Assembly: GCA_023438965.1 (NCBI GenBank) | Contig: JAEXPB010000310.1 | Coordinates: forward strand, 1-8,606 | Direction of reading: 5' to 3' | Source of the DNA: Bacillota bacterium | GTDB lineage: Bacteria > Bacillota > Clostridia > Saccharofermentanales > UBA5734 | Length of the DNA: 8,606 nucleotides | Part shown: piece after piece, positions 1 to 6,623 of the stretch | How the letters are laid out: the number at the start of each line of letters is the position of its first letter | How positions within the stretch are numbered: the stretch's first letter is position 1 | Notes under the pieces: generated by a model | Database searches by the model: none | The model's input: the letters and a program-made list of their open reading frames with translations, nothing else | Told to the model about the DNA's origin: nothing | Made by a program: the position numbers and the translations under genes

Positions 1-652
1 GGATCGGGGAGAGGCCCATGTGGCTGCGAAAAACCCGGCTGAAATAATTCGGGTGCAAATGGACGATCCGTGCGAGATCGTCGACCGGCAAGTCGGCGTC
101 CAGATGCTGGTCGATATGATGGACAACCTGCTGCAGCTTGATGCTGATCGCGGGTGATGACAGGCGCAGCTGATTGACGCCGGCCTGCTCCAGATAGTCG
201 GCGATCAGGCCAAGCAAAAGCGATTTGATCCGGAAAACGGCCGCCAGCTGGCGGTTATCGCAGGCAGCGACCAACTCGGCAAACTGCGCTGTCACGGCGG
301 CCGGATCGGACGGCCGGATGACCGGCGGGATGTCCAGAAGCTGGGCCAGGTCGATATCGCCGATCGTTGCCGTGAAATGGCACCAATATTTGGTCAGCTT
401 GTTCTCACCCGGACAGGCATAGGACTGACGGACGCCGCGCGGCATCCAGTACCATTCGCCGGCTTGCGGCCGATATTCCTGCCCGGCAATCTTCAGATAA
501 CCCTCGCCGCCGCAAATCAGGTAGAATTTGTTGTAGTTCGGCGTATAGTCCAGATCCTCCCAGCCGGGATAAACAGTCAGATAACCCCAGGCCTGCACAG
601 TCACCTGGATCTGGCCCAGATAATCCTGCAGGAACGAGTAATCACCCTTCAT
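1..652 (-). CDS. AraC-family transcriptional regulator, 3' end outside window
   Basis: The gene runs off the window start; 217 residues are visible. Residues about 20-90 look like the cupin-type effector-binding domain of AraC regulators (the stretch YLICGGEGYLKIAGQEYR, then GEWYWMPRGVRQSY). Residues about 170-217 hold the first of the two C-terminal helix-turn-helix motifs (LPVDDLARIVHLHPNYFSRVF followed by GLSPI, where families usually read GxSP). The second motif lies beyond the window. Members of this family usually have 270-300 residues and commonly control sugar or polysaccharide use genes; the ligand cannot be told here. The ATG at 652 is the only reasonable start because an in-frame TGA lies five codons upstream; the Shine-Dalgarno match is poor. 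The gene follows the 509-residue regulator by 48 bases on the same strand, so co-transcription is likely. Family assignment is firm; target genes are unknown. Confidence 0.9.
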   Translation of the reverse strand, partial: MKGDYSFLQDYLGQIQVTVQAWGYLTVYPGWEDLDYTPNYNKFYLICGGEGYLKIAGQEYRPQAGEWYWMPRGVRQSYACPGENKLTKYWCHFTATIGDIDLAQLLDIPPVIRPSDPAAVTAQFAELVAACDNRQLAAVFRIKSLLLGLIADYLEQAGVNQLRLSSPAISIKLQQVVHHIDQHLDADLPVDDLARIVHLHPNYFSRVFRSHMGLSPI

Positions 653-700
653 CCTGCCACCGCCCGGTCATCGCGCGTGCATCGCCGCCAGACGCGGCTC

Positions 701-2230
701 TCATAACGGCTGGCTCCAGTAATCAGCCAGGTCGGTCAGCCAGCTGGCGATCTTCGACCTGTCCCGGTCAATATGCGGAATCATCTGCCAGCGGTCCTGG
801 AAATAGCAGTCGAAAGCGTGCACCATGGTCGACTCCTGCGTCAGCAGGCGGTTCTGGCTGGCTTTCATGCCCCAGGCGGCCCAAAAACCGTTGGAGACGA
901 CCATTTGGTTCGGCCAAGCCGAACGGTTGTAGATGTCGGTATGGATCAGCGCCATTTCGACATGGTTGCTGCACAGAATGGCATTGGCCAGGAAGCGCAG
1001 ATACTCCAGGAAAAAGTGCCGCCGGACCTGGATCGTCCGGCCGGCAAGCGCTGACAGGAAAGGATCCTCGATTTCCGACCGCTTCAGGATCAGCTCAATG
1101 GCGCCCATGTGGTGGATGATCCGGATACGGGTGCCGGTTATGCGTTCCGGGGCGGTCTTCTCGCCGAAGAAGGAACCAAAGATCCGCCACTGCCGGATCA
1201 TATCGGCCTGCGCATTCCCGCTGATGCCGTTTTCCAGCAGAATCTGGCCGAGAATCTCCGCCGGCAGGCAGAAAAGCAGCGGCAGCCGGCTCTGGATGCT
1301 GATGATCTGGTTTTCGCTGCGCAGGCGGCTTTCCAGAAAACGACTGAGCAGGAACGGGATTTGCTCTGACTCGAAGTAATCGATCAAATGATAGCAACTG
1401 GCTTTGACAGAGGCGAACAACGCCTCGATCTGCCGCACGGTTGCCTGATCGGTACACAAAACGGTATGCTGGTCAGCGCCCGGATCGATACAGGAACCGA
1501 TCAACGCCTTATGGCCGGGAACCGCCAGGACGGTCAGCGGCAACTTCAACTCGCTGTACAGCGGATAATACAAGGAATTGATCCGGGCATCGAGATGCAG
1601 CGGCAGCAAGTGCTGGATCAGGGCTTGCAGCTGAAACTGATGGCGGTTCATGCTGTGGATGACTTCCAGATGGTGACCCGACCGGGTCCAGATCTGCAGG
1701 CGCAAACGGAATTCGCTCAGAAATTCGGGATCGTCAATGATCCAGCCCAGATCCTCCTGGGTGGTGAGCAGCAGCGTGCTGTCGGACGGCAAATTCACGA
1801 TGCTGTCCAGGAAGCGCAGGACGGCGATCCGCCGGCCGGTCGTGCCCTGGAAAACTTCGACCGGGCAAGTGAAACTATCTCTTTCCAGCCGGATTTTTTC
1901 GGCTTTCTGGTCGCCGGTGAACCATTCCGGCGGTTCCGGATCCAGCAGCCACTCGGTCAGCAGCTCGATGGCCTTCTCCCGTCCGGGCGGATTGCCCCGG
2001 GACATGGCGTTCAGGAGCGGTACTATCGTGCGGCCGCCCTGCCGGGCATCAACATCCAGCAGGTAACCGGCAATTTTGGGCATGACATCGGTCCGCCCCG
2101 GAATTTTCCGGCGTTTGTGCTTCCATTTGCTGATCAGTGACGGATCGATATTCAACGAGGTTGCCAGATCGTATCCGGTGATATCCAGCAATTGGATGAG
2201 TAAAGCCAGCCTGCTGGCTGCCTGCGGCAT
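701..2230 (-). CDS. Large helix-turn-helix regulator with uncharacterised C-terminal body
   Basis: This 509-residue protein has an N-terminal XRE/Cro-like helix-turn-helix at residues about 5-58 (LLDITGYDLATSLNIDPSLI, then SKWKHKRRKIP), which fits sequence-specific DNA binding. The remaining 450 residues have no motif I can name. Residues about 150-250 contain a segment (IWTRSGHHLEVIHSM, then LLPLHLDARINSLYYPL and LTVLAVPGHKALIG) that I recall in a group of long clostridial HTH proteins of unknown role; this is memory, not a search. No membrane segment or signal peptide is evident, so it is probably cytoplasmic. The reading frame is open 28 codons further upstream, but I chose the ATG at 2230 because a GGGAG sits 9 bases before it and the HTH begins immediately afterwards. 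It probably shares a transcript with the AraC gene downstream. A DNA-binding regulator is likely; signal and targets are unknown. Confidence 0.8.
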   Translation of the reverse strand: MPQAASRLALLIQLLDITGYDLATSLNIDPSLISKWKHKRRKIPGRTDVMPKIAGYLLDVDARQGGRTIVPLLNAMSRGNPPGREKAIELLTEWLLDPEPPEWFTGDQKAEKIRLERDSFTCPVEVFQGTTGRRIAVLRFLDSIVNLPSDSTLLLTTQEDLGWIIDDPEFLSEFRLRLQIWTRSGHHLEVIHSMNRHQFQLQALIQHLLPLHLDARINSLYYPLYSELKLPLTVLAVPGHKALIGSCIDPGADQHTVLCTDQATVRQIEALFASVKASCYHLIDYFESEQIPFLLSRFLESRLRSENQIISIQSRLPLLFCLPAEILGQILLENGISGNAQADMIRQWRIFGSFFGEKTAPERITGTRIRIIHHMGAIELILKRSEIEDPFLSALAGRTIQVRRHFFLEYLRFLANAILCSNHVEMALIHTDIYNRSAWPNQMVVSNGFWAAWGMKASQNRLLTQESTMVHAFDCYFQDRWQMIPHIDRDRSKIASWLTDLADYWSQPL

Positions 2231-2310
2231 ATCCGTTAGCTCCCTTCTGTCTGCCTGGCCGGTTTGGGGCCGCTCCAGTACCAATCGATGAGGATCTGCT
2301 GCTAAACAAA

Positions 2311-2341
2311 ACAACCGAATTCCTGCTCAGTCATCGGTTGT
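2311..2341 (-). promoter_or_regulatory. Perfect 8-base inverted repeat upstream of the HTH regulator
   Basis: ACAACCGA at 2311-2318 is matched by its exact reverse complement TCGGTTGT at 2334-2341, with 15 bases between. The element lies 81-111 bases ahead of the regulator's ATG and overlaps a TTGACA hexamer on the minus strand (2344-2339). On the transcript the second arm is followed by TTTGTTT, so it could act as a weak terminator or attenuator; equally it could be a two-fold operator for the regulator itself. The sequence alone does not decide between these. Confidence 0.4.
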
Positions 2342-2351
2342 CAAGCTCTAT

Positions 2352-2380
2352 ATTATCATATCATTACCACACATAAAAAG
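2352..2380 (-). promoter_or_regulatory. Weak candidate promoter for the HTH regulator
   Basis: In an AT-rich island on the minus strand, GATAAT (2357-2352, five of six to consensus) could be a -10 box, with the overlapping TATGAT at 2360-2355 as an alternative. The -35 at 17 bases is only CTTTTT. A TTGACA at 2344-2339 lacks a -10 at a suitable distance. No terminator is seen between the small gene at 2443-2685 and this point, so the regulator may also be read from that gene's promoter. Confidence 0.25.
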
Positions 2381-2442
2381 CATGAAAAGACTAGAGAAAT
2401 GGTGTGAAAAAAGGCGTGTAAAAAATCATGCAATTTGTCAGA

Positions 2443-2685
2443 TCAAGCCCCAGCCTGGCAATAGGCAATGTATCTTTCGATGCGTTGCTGTTCTTCCGGA
2501 ATTTCGCATTCGATGGAGATGTCCTGGGATTGGCCGACCGCAAAGAAGGAAGCCAAACCAATCGCAGCCGTCAGCAAACCATTGGCGATCAGACGATCGC
2601 CTTCACCGGTGTTCAGAAGAACCCGTCCGGTACAAGTGTTGATCAATTCGGCGAATTCATCCAAATCGACGGCATTGAGTCGCAT
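2443..2685 (-). CDS. Small conserved-looking protein of unknown function, 80 aa
   Basis: An 80-residue acidic protein that I believe is a real gene: a GGGAGGT lies 6 bases before the ATG at 2685, and a promoter with good hexamers sits about 75 bases upstream. Its pattern is an N-terminal MRLNAVDLDEFAELINTC, then GRVLLNTGEGDRL, a small-residue segment ANGLLTAAIGLASFF, and ISIECEIPEEQQRIERYI at the end. This resembles small clostridial proteins I recall with a CKGxVxLxTxEGDxLNLKS layout, sometimes given an unsupported 'polyA polymerase' label; that recall is not a search result. It has cysteines at 18, 60 and 76, no signal peptide, and no convincing membrane helix, because residues 36-50 are too short. 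It sits between SNF2 and the HTH regulator, all on the same strand. The function is unknown. Confidence 0.75.
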   Translation of the reverse strand: MRLNAVDLDEFAELINTCTGRVLLNTGEGDRLIANGLLTAAIGLASFFAVGQSQDISIECEIPEEQQRIERYIAYCQAGA

Positions 2686-2760
2686 GGGCTACCTCCCGGG
2701 AAATCCGGCCGCAAGGGCTGACAACGGTGGCTGAATCAATCGAACGCGTCACTGTTTCTC

Positions 2761-2790
2761 ATTGTAACCGCAGGCAGCCCGTCCCGTCAA
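2761..2790 (-). promoter_or_regulatory. Sigma-A type promoter for the 80-aa small protein
   Basis: On the minus strand TTGACG (2790-2785) and TACAAT (2766-2761) are separated by 18 bases; each hexamer matches consensus at five of six positions. Transcription would begin near 2754, giving a leader of about 70 bases before the ATG at 2685. This makes the small gene an independent unit rather than only a downstream gene of SNF2. Confidence 0.6.
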
Positions 2791-2849
2791 TGGCTTAACT
2801 GGACAAAATATCTAAAACAAGAGACGTCAATTACTGCAAGATAACTAAA

Positions 2850-2894
2850 TCCTGCCGCCCGGACTGCCGGACCGGCTGGCCTGCTCCCCCGGCA
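2850..2894 (-). terminator. GC-rich hairpin region after the SNF2 gene, doubtful terminator
   Basis: Directly after the SNF2 stop codon the transcript is very GC-rich and can form several alternative stems, for example TGCCGG (2894-2889) with a downstream CCGGCA, or GCCAGCCGG with CCGGGCGGC interrupted by a two-base internal loop. What follows is AGGATTTAG and not a run of U, so intrinsic termination is uncertain. It may only protect the 3' end of the message or be a chance product of base composition. Confidence 0.25.
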
Positions 2895-5800
2895 TCAGCT
2901 TTCAAACAAGCTGCGAACTTCCTCAAAGGTCATCTTGGATAGCAGATTCTGGCCCGGCTTGATCACCGAATCAATCAGACTCTGCTTTTTCATTTGCAAA
3001 TTGTGGATTTTTTCTTCGATGGACTGGCGGGTGTACAGTTTAAAAACCTGGACGACATTTTCCTGGCCGATCCTGTAGGCCCGGTCGGTCGCCTGATCTT
3101 CCACCGCCGGATTCCACCATGGATCGAAATGGATGACCGTATCGGCGCCGGTCAGGTTGAGGCCGGTTCCGCCGGCACGCAGCGAAACGAGGAACAGCTG
3201 ACCTTCACCCTGGTTGAAGCGCTGAACCTGGGCGATCCGCTCCTCAGCCGGCACCTGGCCGTCAATGTAAAAAGTCGAGCGCCCCGCTGCTTGCTGGTTT
3301 TCCCGAATCAGCTCCAGCATGCTGGTAAACTGCGAGAAGACCAGCACGCGATGACCGGCCGAGAAGCAGTCATCCAGCAGCTCATCCAGCAGCAGAAGCT
3401 TGCCGCTGCCGCCGGTATATTCTTTGATGAACAGACCGGGATGGCAGCAGATCTGACGCAAGCGGGTCAATAGCGCCAGTATGAAGATCTGGCTGCGGGC
3501 ATACCCGTTCAGGGAGACTTCCTTTTCCAGGTCATCGCGGGATCGGACCAGGAATGCCTCGTAGATTTGCCGCTGCTCCTCGGTCATGTCGCAGATGGTC
3601 CGCGTTTCGATCTTATCCGGCAATTCGCGCAGAACATCCTTTTTCATCCGGCGCAGAATGAAAGGAACAATTTGTTTATGCAGCGCATCGAGGGCCTCCG
3701 AGCTGCCTTCGCGGATGATCGGCAATTCATAGACATTCTGGAATGTCTTTTGGTTGAACAGGTAGCCAGGCAGGATAAAGTCGAAAATCGACCATAACTC
3801 AGTCAAAGAATTCTCGATTGGCGTGCCGGTCAGAGCGAAACAGCGATCGGCCTGGATCTGCTTCACGGAACGGGCGTTGAGGGTTTCCGGATTCTTGATG
3901 TTCTGCGCCTCGTCGAGAAAGCAGCTGGCGAAGGAACAGGCGCTCAGATCATCGATGTCGCGGCGCAGCAGAGAATATGATGTAATCGTGCAGGCATGGC
4001 GGGCGATTTCGTTCAGACGGTTGGATCGCTGCTGCCGGCTGCCATCCAGAACCAGAACCGGCAGACGGGGCGCGAATTTCTCGAATTCGCTGAGCCAATT
4101 GTAAACCAGGCTGGTCGGTGCGATGATCAGGGAGGGCTTTTTCGACCGCTGCCAGAGCATGATGACATAGGCGATGGCCTGAATGGTCTTGCCCAGGCCC
4201 ATGTCGTCGGCCAGAATGCCGCCCAGACCGTAATGATCGAGCGTGCACAGCCATTGGTAGCCGGTTTTCTGATACGGCCGGAGCTTGCCGTGCAGGGCTG
4301 CCGGCGAGCGCATGGCCAGGGCGCCCGGATCGCGCAGGTCGCGGATCATGCCGCGGACATCGTCGTCAATGCATAGCAATTCCTGGACCGTCTCGCTGTT
4401 CATCAGACTGTCGAGTGCCAAAGCCCGGTAGCGCGGCAGCCGGCTGCTGGATGAACCCGGTTCGACGCCCCAGAGCTGGAACAAGCCGGTCATCTGCAGC
4501 AGCTGATCGCGGGTGGTCAGGCAGATTTGACGGAAATTGCCGTCGGAAGTGCGAATATAGGGTCTTTTTTCCCGCAGGGCCTGCAAATAGACGGCGCGTT
4601 CATGATCCTGCAAACCACCGAAATGCTGCAGTAAAACCAGGCTGTCCTGGTCATCAGCGACTTTCAGCCGGATATGGATGTCCGGTGGCGGCAGGACCTT
4701 CAGCGCGGCGGCCGCCGGAGTCAGGGTGACCGCTGCCAGGCTGTTCAGCTGGGCGATGGTTTCAGTCAGCACCAGGTACAGATCATCAGAATCGGTAAGG
4801 CGATAGGACTGCCCCTGACGGGTAAACCCGGCCCGGACGAGCAATTGCAGCAGCTCTTCCTCGCGCTGGCGGTCGCGGATAATCAGCGGGCCGGTATCCG
4901 CATCCGCCCCGCTATCTGCCGGCAAGGCCAGCGGATTGACGATTTCAGCGCCGTATTTGAAGCTGACCGCGGCGCGCAGCCCGGACTGGCTGTAATCCAG
5001 TTCGACAGCGCTCTGCAGGGGTGAATCGATGATCCGGCCAGCCAACTGGGGATCCAGTCGAAGCGGGCAGACATCCTGCAGCCGGCGCCGGACCTCGCTG
5101 ATCAGGAAAAGGGCTTCGTCGCGGGACAGGGACAGCTGACGCAGGCCTGGCGTATTGAAGGTGGACAGGATCGGCTCGATCAGACGAATGCTGTCGTGCG
5201 ACGGCAGGTAAAAGACATCGCCAACCAGGTAAATATTGCGGGAAGCGGTCATTTGCTGAAGGGGCTGCTCACTGTGCAGCTCAAGGTGGTAGACCGGACT
5301 GCCCGCCTCGTCCGGTTTCGGGTCACAGCTCAGGTACAGGCTGACCGGCAAGTTGGCCTGGCGGATGCGCACCGGCTGCCGGGTGCTGTCCTTGAGGAAT
5401 TGCCAGCCGCAATCGGACAATGAGCCGGCCATCACCAGGAAATTGGCAAACCGGCTGGCATTGAGCGTAAAGAAACGGTCGCGGCTGGACGCATGCGATG
5501 TGCCGAACACCGCTTTGTAATCATTTTCGAAGGCATCCTGCAGCATGGCGACCAACGGCTGGTCTTCGGGCAGAAACAGGTGCTGCAGCGGATTGAGGGT
5601 GAAGTCCTTGTCGAGTTCCAGCGGCAGGTCGCGGGAGATCGCCTCAGCGAACTGCTCGACATTGTCGACTTTATAAAGCTGGTTTTCGCCAACCGCAAAG
5701 CTGAGCCAGGGCAAGGCGCAAGATGCCGGCGAACAGCACAGGGTCACCTGCAGATGGACCGGCTGCTTGCCGGCGGTTTCGGTCAGCTGGGTCACATGAT

Positions 5801-6317
5801 CGATCCGGGCCAGAAAATCGCGCGCCTTGCTGCGACTGCGGCGCTGGGCCTGCTGGCGGGCGTTCTGCTGCTGGCGCAGGACCTCGGCCGGATCGGCGGA
5901 TTTGGTTTCGGCTGATTCCGGCAGCGGCTGGTTGTCAACGGCAGCATCGGCATGCCGGTTGTCGCCGTCAGCCGAATGATGTTGCGCGCCAGCGGCATCG
6001 GTCGGAAAGATATGGGTTTTCTGCTGGCCGAAGGCATCGACGCAATAAAGCAGTGTGGCCGCAATATGCCGGCATAAGCCCCAATAGGCGGCGAATGCGC
6101 TGCAGGTGCATGTCGCATCATGCAGTTCGCCCTTGCCGTTGAGGATGATCCGGACATTATATGTGCGCGTGCCATCGACCTGAGCCAGGATAATGCCCTT
6201 GTCCTGATCATAGCTTAAGTGGCGGACCTGTCCCTGCCGATAATATTGCCGTCCCTTCATATAGGTTGGGCCGTTGGTCGTCCGCTCGCGGATCGTATCT
6301 ACCCTGACATTAAACAT
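2895..6317 (-). CDS. SNF2-family ATPase/helicase with N-terminal SWIM zinc finger
   Basis: This 1140-residue protein is a complete bacterial SNF2-type DNA translocase. Residues 70-84 are a SWIM zinc finger of the form CxC-x9-CxH (C70, C72, C82, H84). Residues about 140-170 are Q/R-rich and probably coiled. About 190-670 is the long region typical of bacterial SNF2 proteins. The motor covers about 675-1140: Walker A DDMGLGKT (704-711), motif Ia IIAPTSLVYNW (731-741), Walker B DEAQ (802-805), motif III LTGTPIEN (829-836), LVFSQFTSML (992-1001), motif V SLRAGGTGLNLTGAD (1045-1059) and motif VI DQATDRAYRIGQ (1074-1085) with arginines R1079 and R1082. All catalytic residues are present, so ATPase activity is expected. 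The bacterial role is not settled; links to transcription recycling, repair and defence have been proposed for relatives. The ATG at 6317 has a GAGG 9 bases before it, but the stronger AGGAGG further up serves a nine-codon leader ORF. It is transcribed divergently from rplM. Confidence 0.95.
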   Translation of the reverse strand: MFNVRVDTIRERTTNGPTYMKGRQYYRQGQVRHLSYDQDKGIILAQVDGTRTYNVRIILNGKGELHDATCTCSAFAAYWGLCRHIAATLLYCVDAFGQQKTHIFPTDAAGAQHHSADGDNRHADAAVDNQPLPESAETKSADPAEVLRQQQNARQQAQRRSRSKARDFLARIDHVTQLTETAGKQPVHLQVTLCCSPASCALPWLSFAVGENQLYKVDNVEQFAEAISRDLPLELDKDFTLNPLQHLFLPEDQPLVAMLQDAFENDYKAVFGTSHASSRDRFFTLNASRFANFLVMAGSLSDCGWQFLKDSTRQPVRIRQANLPVSLYLSCDPKPDEAGSPVYHLELHSEQPLQQMTASRNIYLVGDVFYLPSHDSIRLIEPILSTFNTPGLRQLSLSRDEALFLISEVRRRLQDVCPLRLDPQLAGRIIDSPLQSAVELDYSQSGLRAAVSFKYGAEIVNPLALPADSGADADTGPLIIRDRQREEELLQLLVRAGFTRQGQSYRLTDSDDLYLVLTETIAQLNSLAAVTLTPAAAALKVLPPPDIHIRLKVADDQDSLVLLQHFGGLQDHERAVYLQALREKRPYIRTSDGNFRQICLTTRDQLLQMTGLFQLWGVEPGSSSSRLPRYRALALDSLMNSETVQELLCIDDDVRGMIRDLRDPGALAMRSPAALHGKLRPYQKTGYQWLCTLDHYGLGGILADDMGLGKTIQAIAYVIMLWQRSKKPSLIIAPTSLVYNWLSEFEKFAPRLPVLVLDGSRQQRSNRLNEIARHACTITSYSLLRRDIDDLSACSFASCFLDEAQNIKNPETLNARSVKQIQADRCFALTGTPIENSLTELWSIFDFILPGYLFNQKTFQNVYELPIIREGSSEALDALHKQIVPFILRRMKKDVLRELPDKIETRTICDMTEEQRQIYEAFLVRSRDDLEKEVSLNGYARSQIFILALLTRLRQICCHPGLFIKEYTGGSGKLLLLDELLDDCFSAGHRVLVFSQFTSMLELIRENQQAAGRSTFYIDGQVPAEERIAQVQRFNQGEGQLFLVSLRAGGTGLNLTGADTVIHFDPWWNPAVEDQATDRAYRIGQENVVQVFKLYTRQSIEEKIHNLQMKKQSLIDSVIKPGQNLLSKMTFEEVRSLFES

Positions 6318-6339
6318 GATAGCCGGCCTCAGTGCTCAT
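6310..6339 (-). CDS. Nine-codon leader ORF overlapping the SNF2 start
   Basis: The strongest ribosome binding site of this region, AGGAGG at 6351-6346, lies 6 bases before an ATG at 6339 that opens MSTEAGYHV and then stops with TAA at 6312-6310. The SNF2 start codon (6317) is inside this ORF in another frame, so the two overlap by eight bases (ATGTTTAA). The layout fits translational coupling, where ribosomes finishing the short ORF restart on SNF2. An alternative is that a one-base sequence error hides a SNF2 start at 6339, which would add seven or eight residues to the helicase. Confidence 0.4.
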   Translation of the reverse strand: MSTEAGYHV

Positions 6340-6362
6340 GGTGGTCCTCCTGTTGCCTTGCC

Positions 6363-6422
6363 AACTTGCAGGCCGTCCCGGCCTGCACGGATAACTTGCA
6401 GGCCGTCCCGGCCAGCACGGTT
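6363..6422. repeat. Two tandem 30-base repeats, each able to form a hairpin, in the SNF2 leader
   Basis: Two copies with a period of 30 bases begin at 6363 and 6393; over their first 28 bases they differ at one position. The core is AACTTGCAGGCCGTCCCGG. The first copy contains a perfect 7-base stem GCAGGCC/GGCCTGC around a 5-base loop (6367-6385). In the second copy the single difference breaks one stem pair, leaving GGCC/GGCC and flanking pairs. Both copies lie between the SNF2 promoter and its ribosome binding site, so they would be in the 5' untranslated RNA. This 344-base gap (6318-6661) holds no other gene; its remaining content is the two divergent promoters and the candidate sites listed separately. 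Confidence 0.85.
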
Positions 6423-6434
6423 ATACAGCATTCA

Positions 6435-6463
6435 ATTTTATCACAGGTCATGGCAATGGTAAA
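6435..6463 (-). promoter_or_regulatory. Extended -10 promoter for SNF2
   Basis: On the minus strand TTTACC (6463-6458, four of six) and TAAAAT (6440-6435, five of six) are exactly 17 bases apart, and TGA directly precedes the -10, which gives the extended TGn motif. Transcription would start near 6428, only a few bases before the tandem repeats, giving a leader of about 110 bases to the SNF2 ATG. Confidence 0.5.
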
Positions 6464-6485
6464 TCTGTATATTTGCCCGGAGGGC

Positions 6486-6509
6486 GGCCAATTATGGCCA
6501 AACATGGCC
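6486..6509. promoter_or_regulatory. Three regularly spaced GGCCA half-sites between divergent promoters
   Basis: GGCCA (6486), TGGCCA (6495-6500) and TGGCC (6505-6509) lie within 24 bases, forming two overlapping perfect inverted repeats, GGCCA-ATTA-TGGCC and GGCCA-AACA-TGGCC, with centres about 10 bases apart, which is one DNA turn. The cluster is 22 bases upstream of the SNF2 -35 box. It could be a protein binding site for an unknown regulator; chance is possible in GC-rich DNA. Confidence 0.25.
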
Positions 6510-6588
6510 CCGGGATAATCGCTAAACGATGAAATATGAAAAAAAAGCGAGAAAATCAAAGATTCAGTCGCCTATTTTAAATTGCTAC

Positions 6589-6617
6589 TTGACAGCCGAC
6601 GCAAACCTGATTAGAAT
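6589..6617 (+). promoter_or_regulatory. Strong promoter for rplM-rpsI with upstream AT-rich element
   Basis: TTGACA (6589-6594, full consensus) and TAGAAT (6612-6617, five of six) are separated by the ideal 17 bases. The stretch just upstream (about 6530-6588) is rich in A and T runs, including TATTTTAAATT, as expected for an UP element at a highly expressed ribosomal protein promoter. Transcription should start near 6624. Confidence 0.85.
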
Positions 6618-6623
6618 GGAAAA

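Noticed and set aside
1388..2140. 250-codon plus-strand ORF opposite the HTH regulator
   Set aside because: Glutamine- and glycine-rich translation typical of an antisense shadow; the minus strand has a ribosome binding site and a helix-turn-helix.
2231..2314. 28-residue N-terminal extension of the HTH regulator from an ATG at 2314
   Set aside because: No ribosome binding site at that ATG, the extension runs close to the 2311-2341 inverted repeat, and the ATG at 2230 has GGGAG at good spacing directly before the domain.
2338..2366. Plus-strand promoter-like TTGTCA and TATTAT in the AT-rich island
   Set aside because: Spacing between hexamers is wrong and no plus-strand gene follows.
2401..2426. 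Two GTGTRAAAAA stretches after the small gene
   Set aside because: A short imperfect direct repeat of simple A-rich sequence with no pairing arms; not a terminator and too short to call a repeat element.
2871..2882. ACCGGCTGGCC after SNF2 matching part of one arm of the amidohydrolase palindrome
   Set aside because: Only about ten bases are shared and there is no second arm at this place; such words are expected by chance in this base composition.
6363..6420. Possible CRISPR array because of repeated hairpin units
   Set aside because: The units are directly adjacent with only a two-base gap and number just two, so there are no spacers and no cas genes nearby.
6329..6559. 76-codon minus-strand ORF covering the SNF2 promoter and tandem repeats
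   Set aside because: It spans the promoter and repeat region, has no ribosome binding site, and its repeated QAGTACKL stretch only reflects the 30-base DNA repeat.
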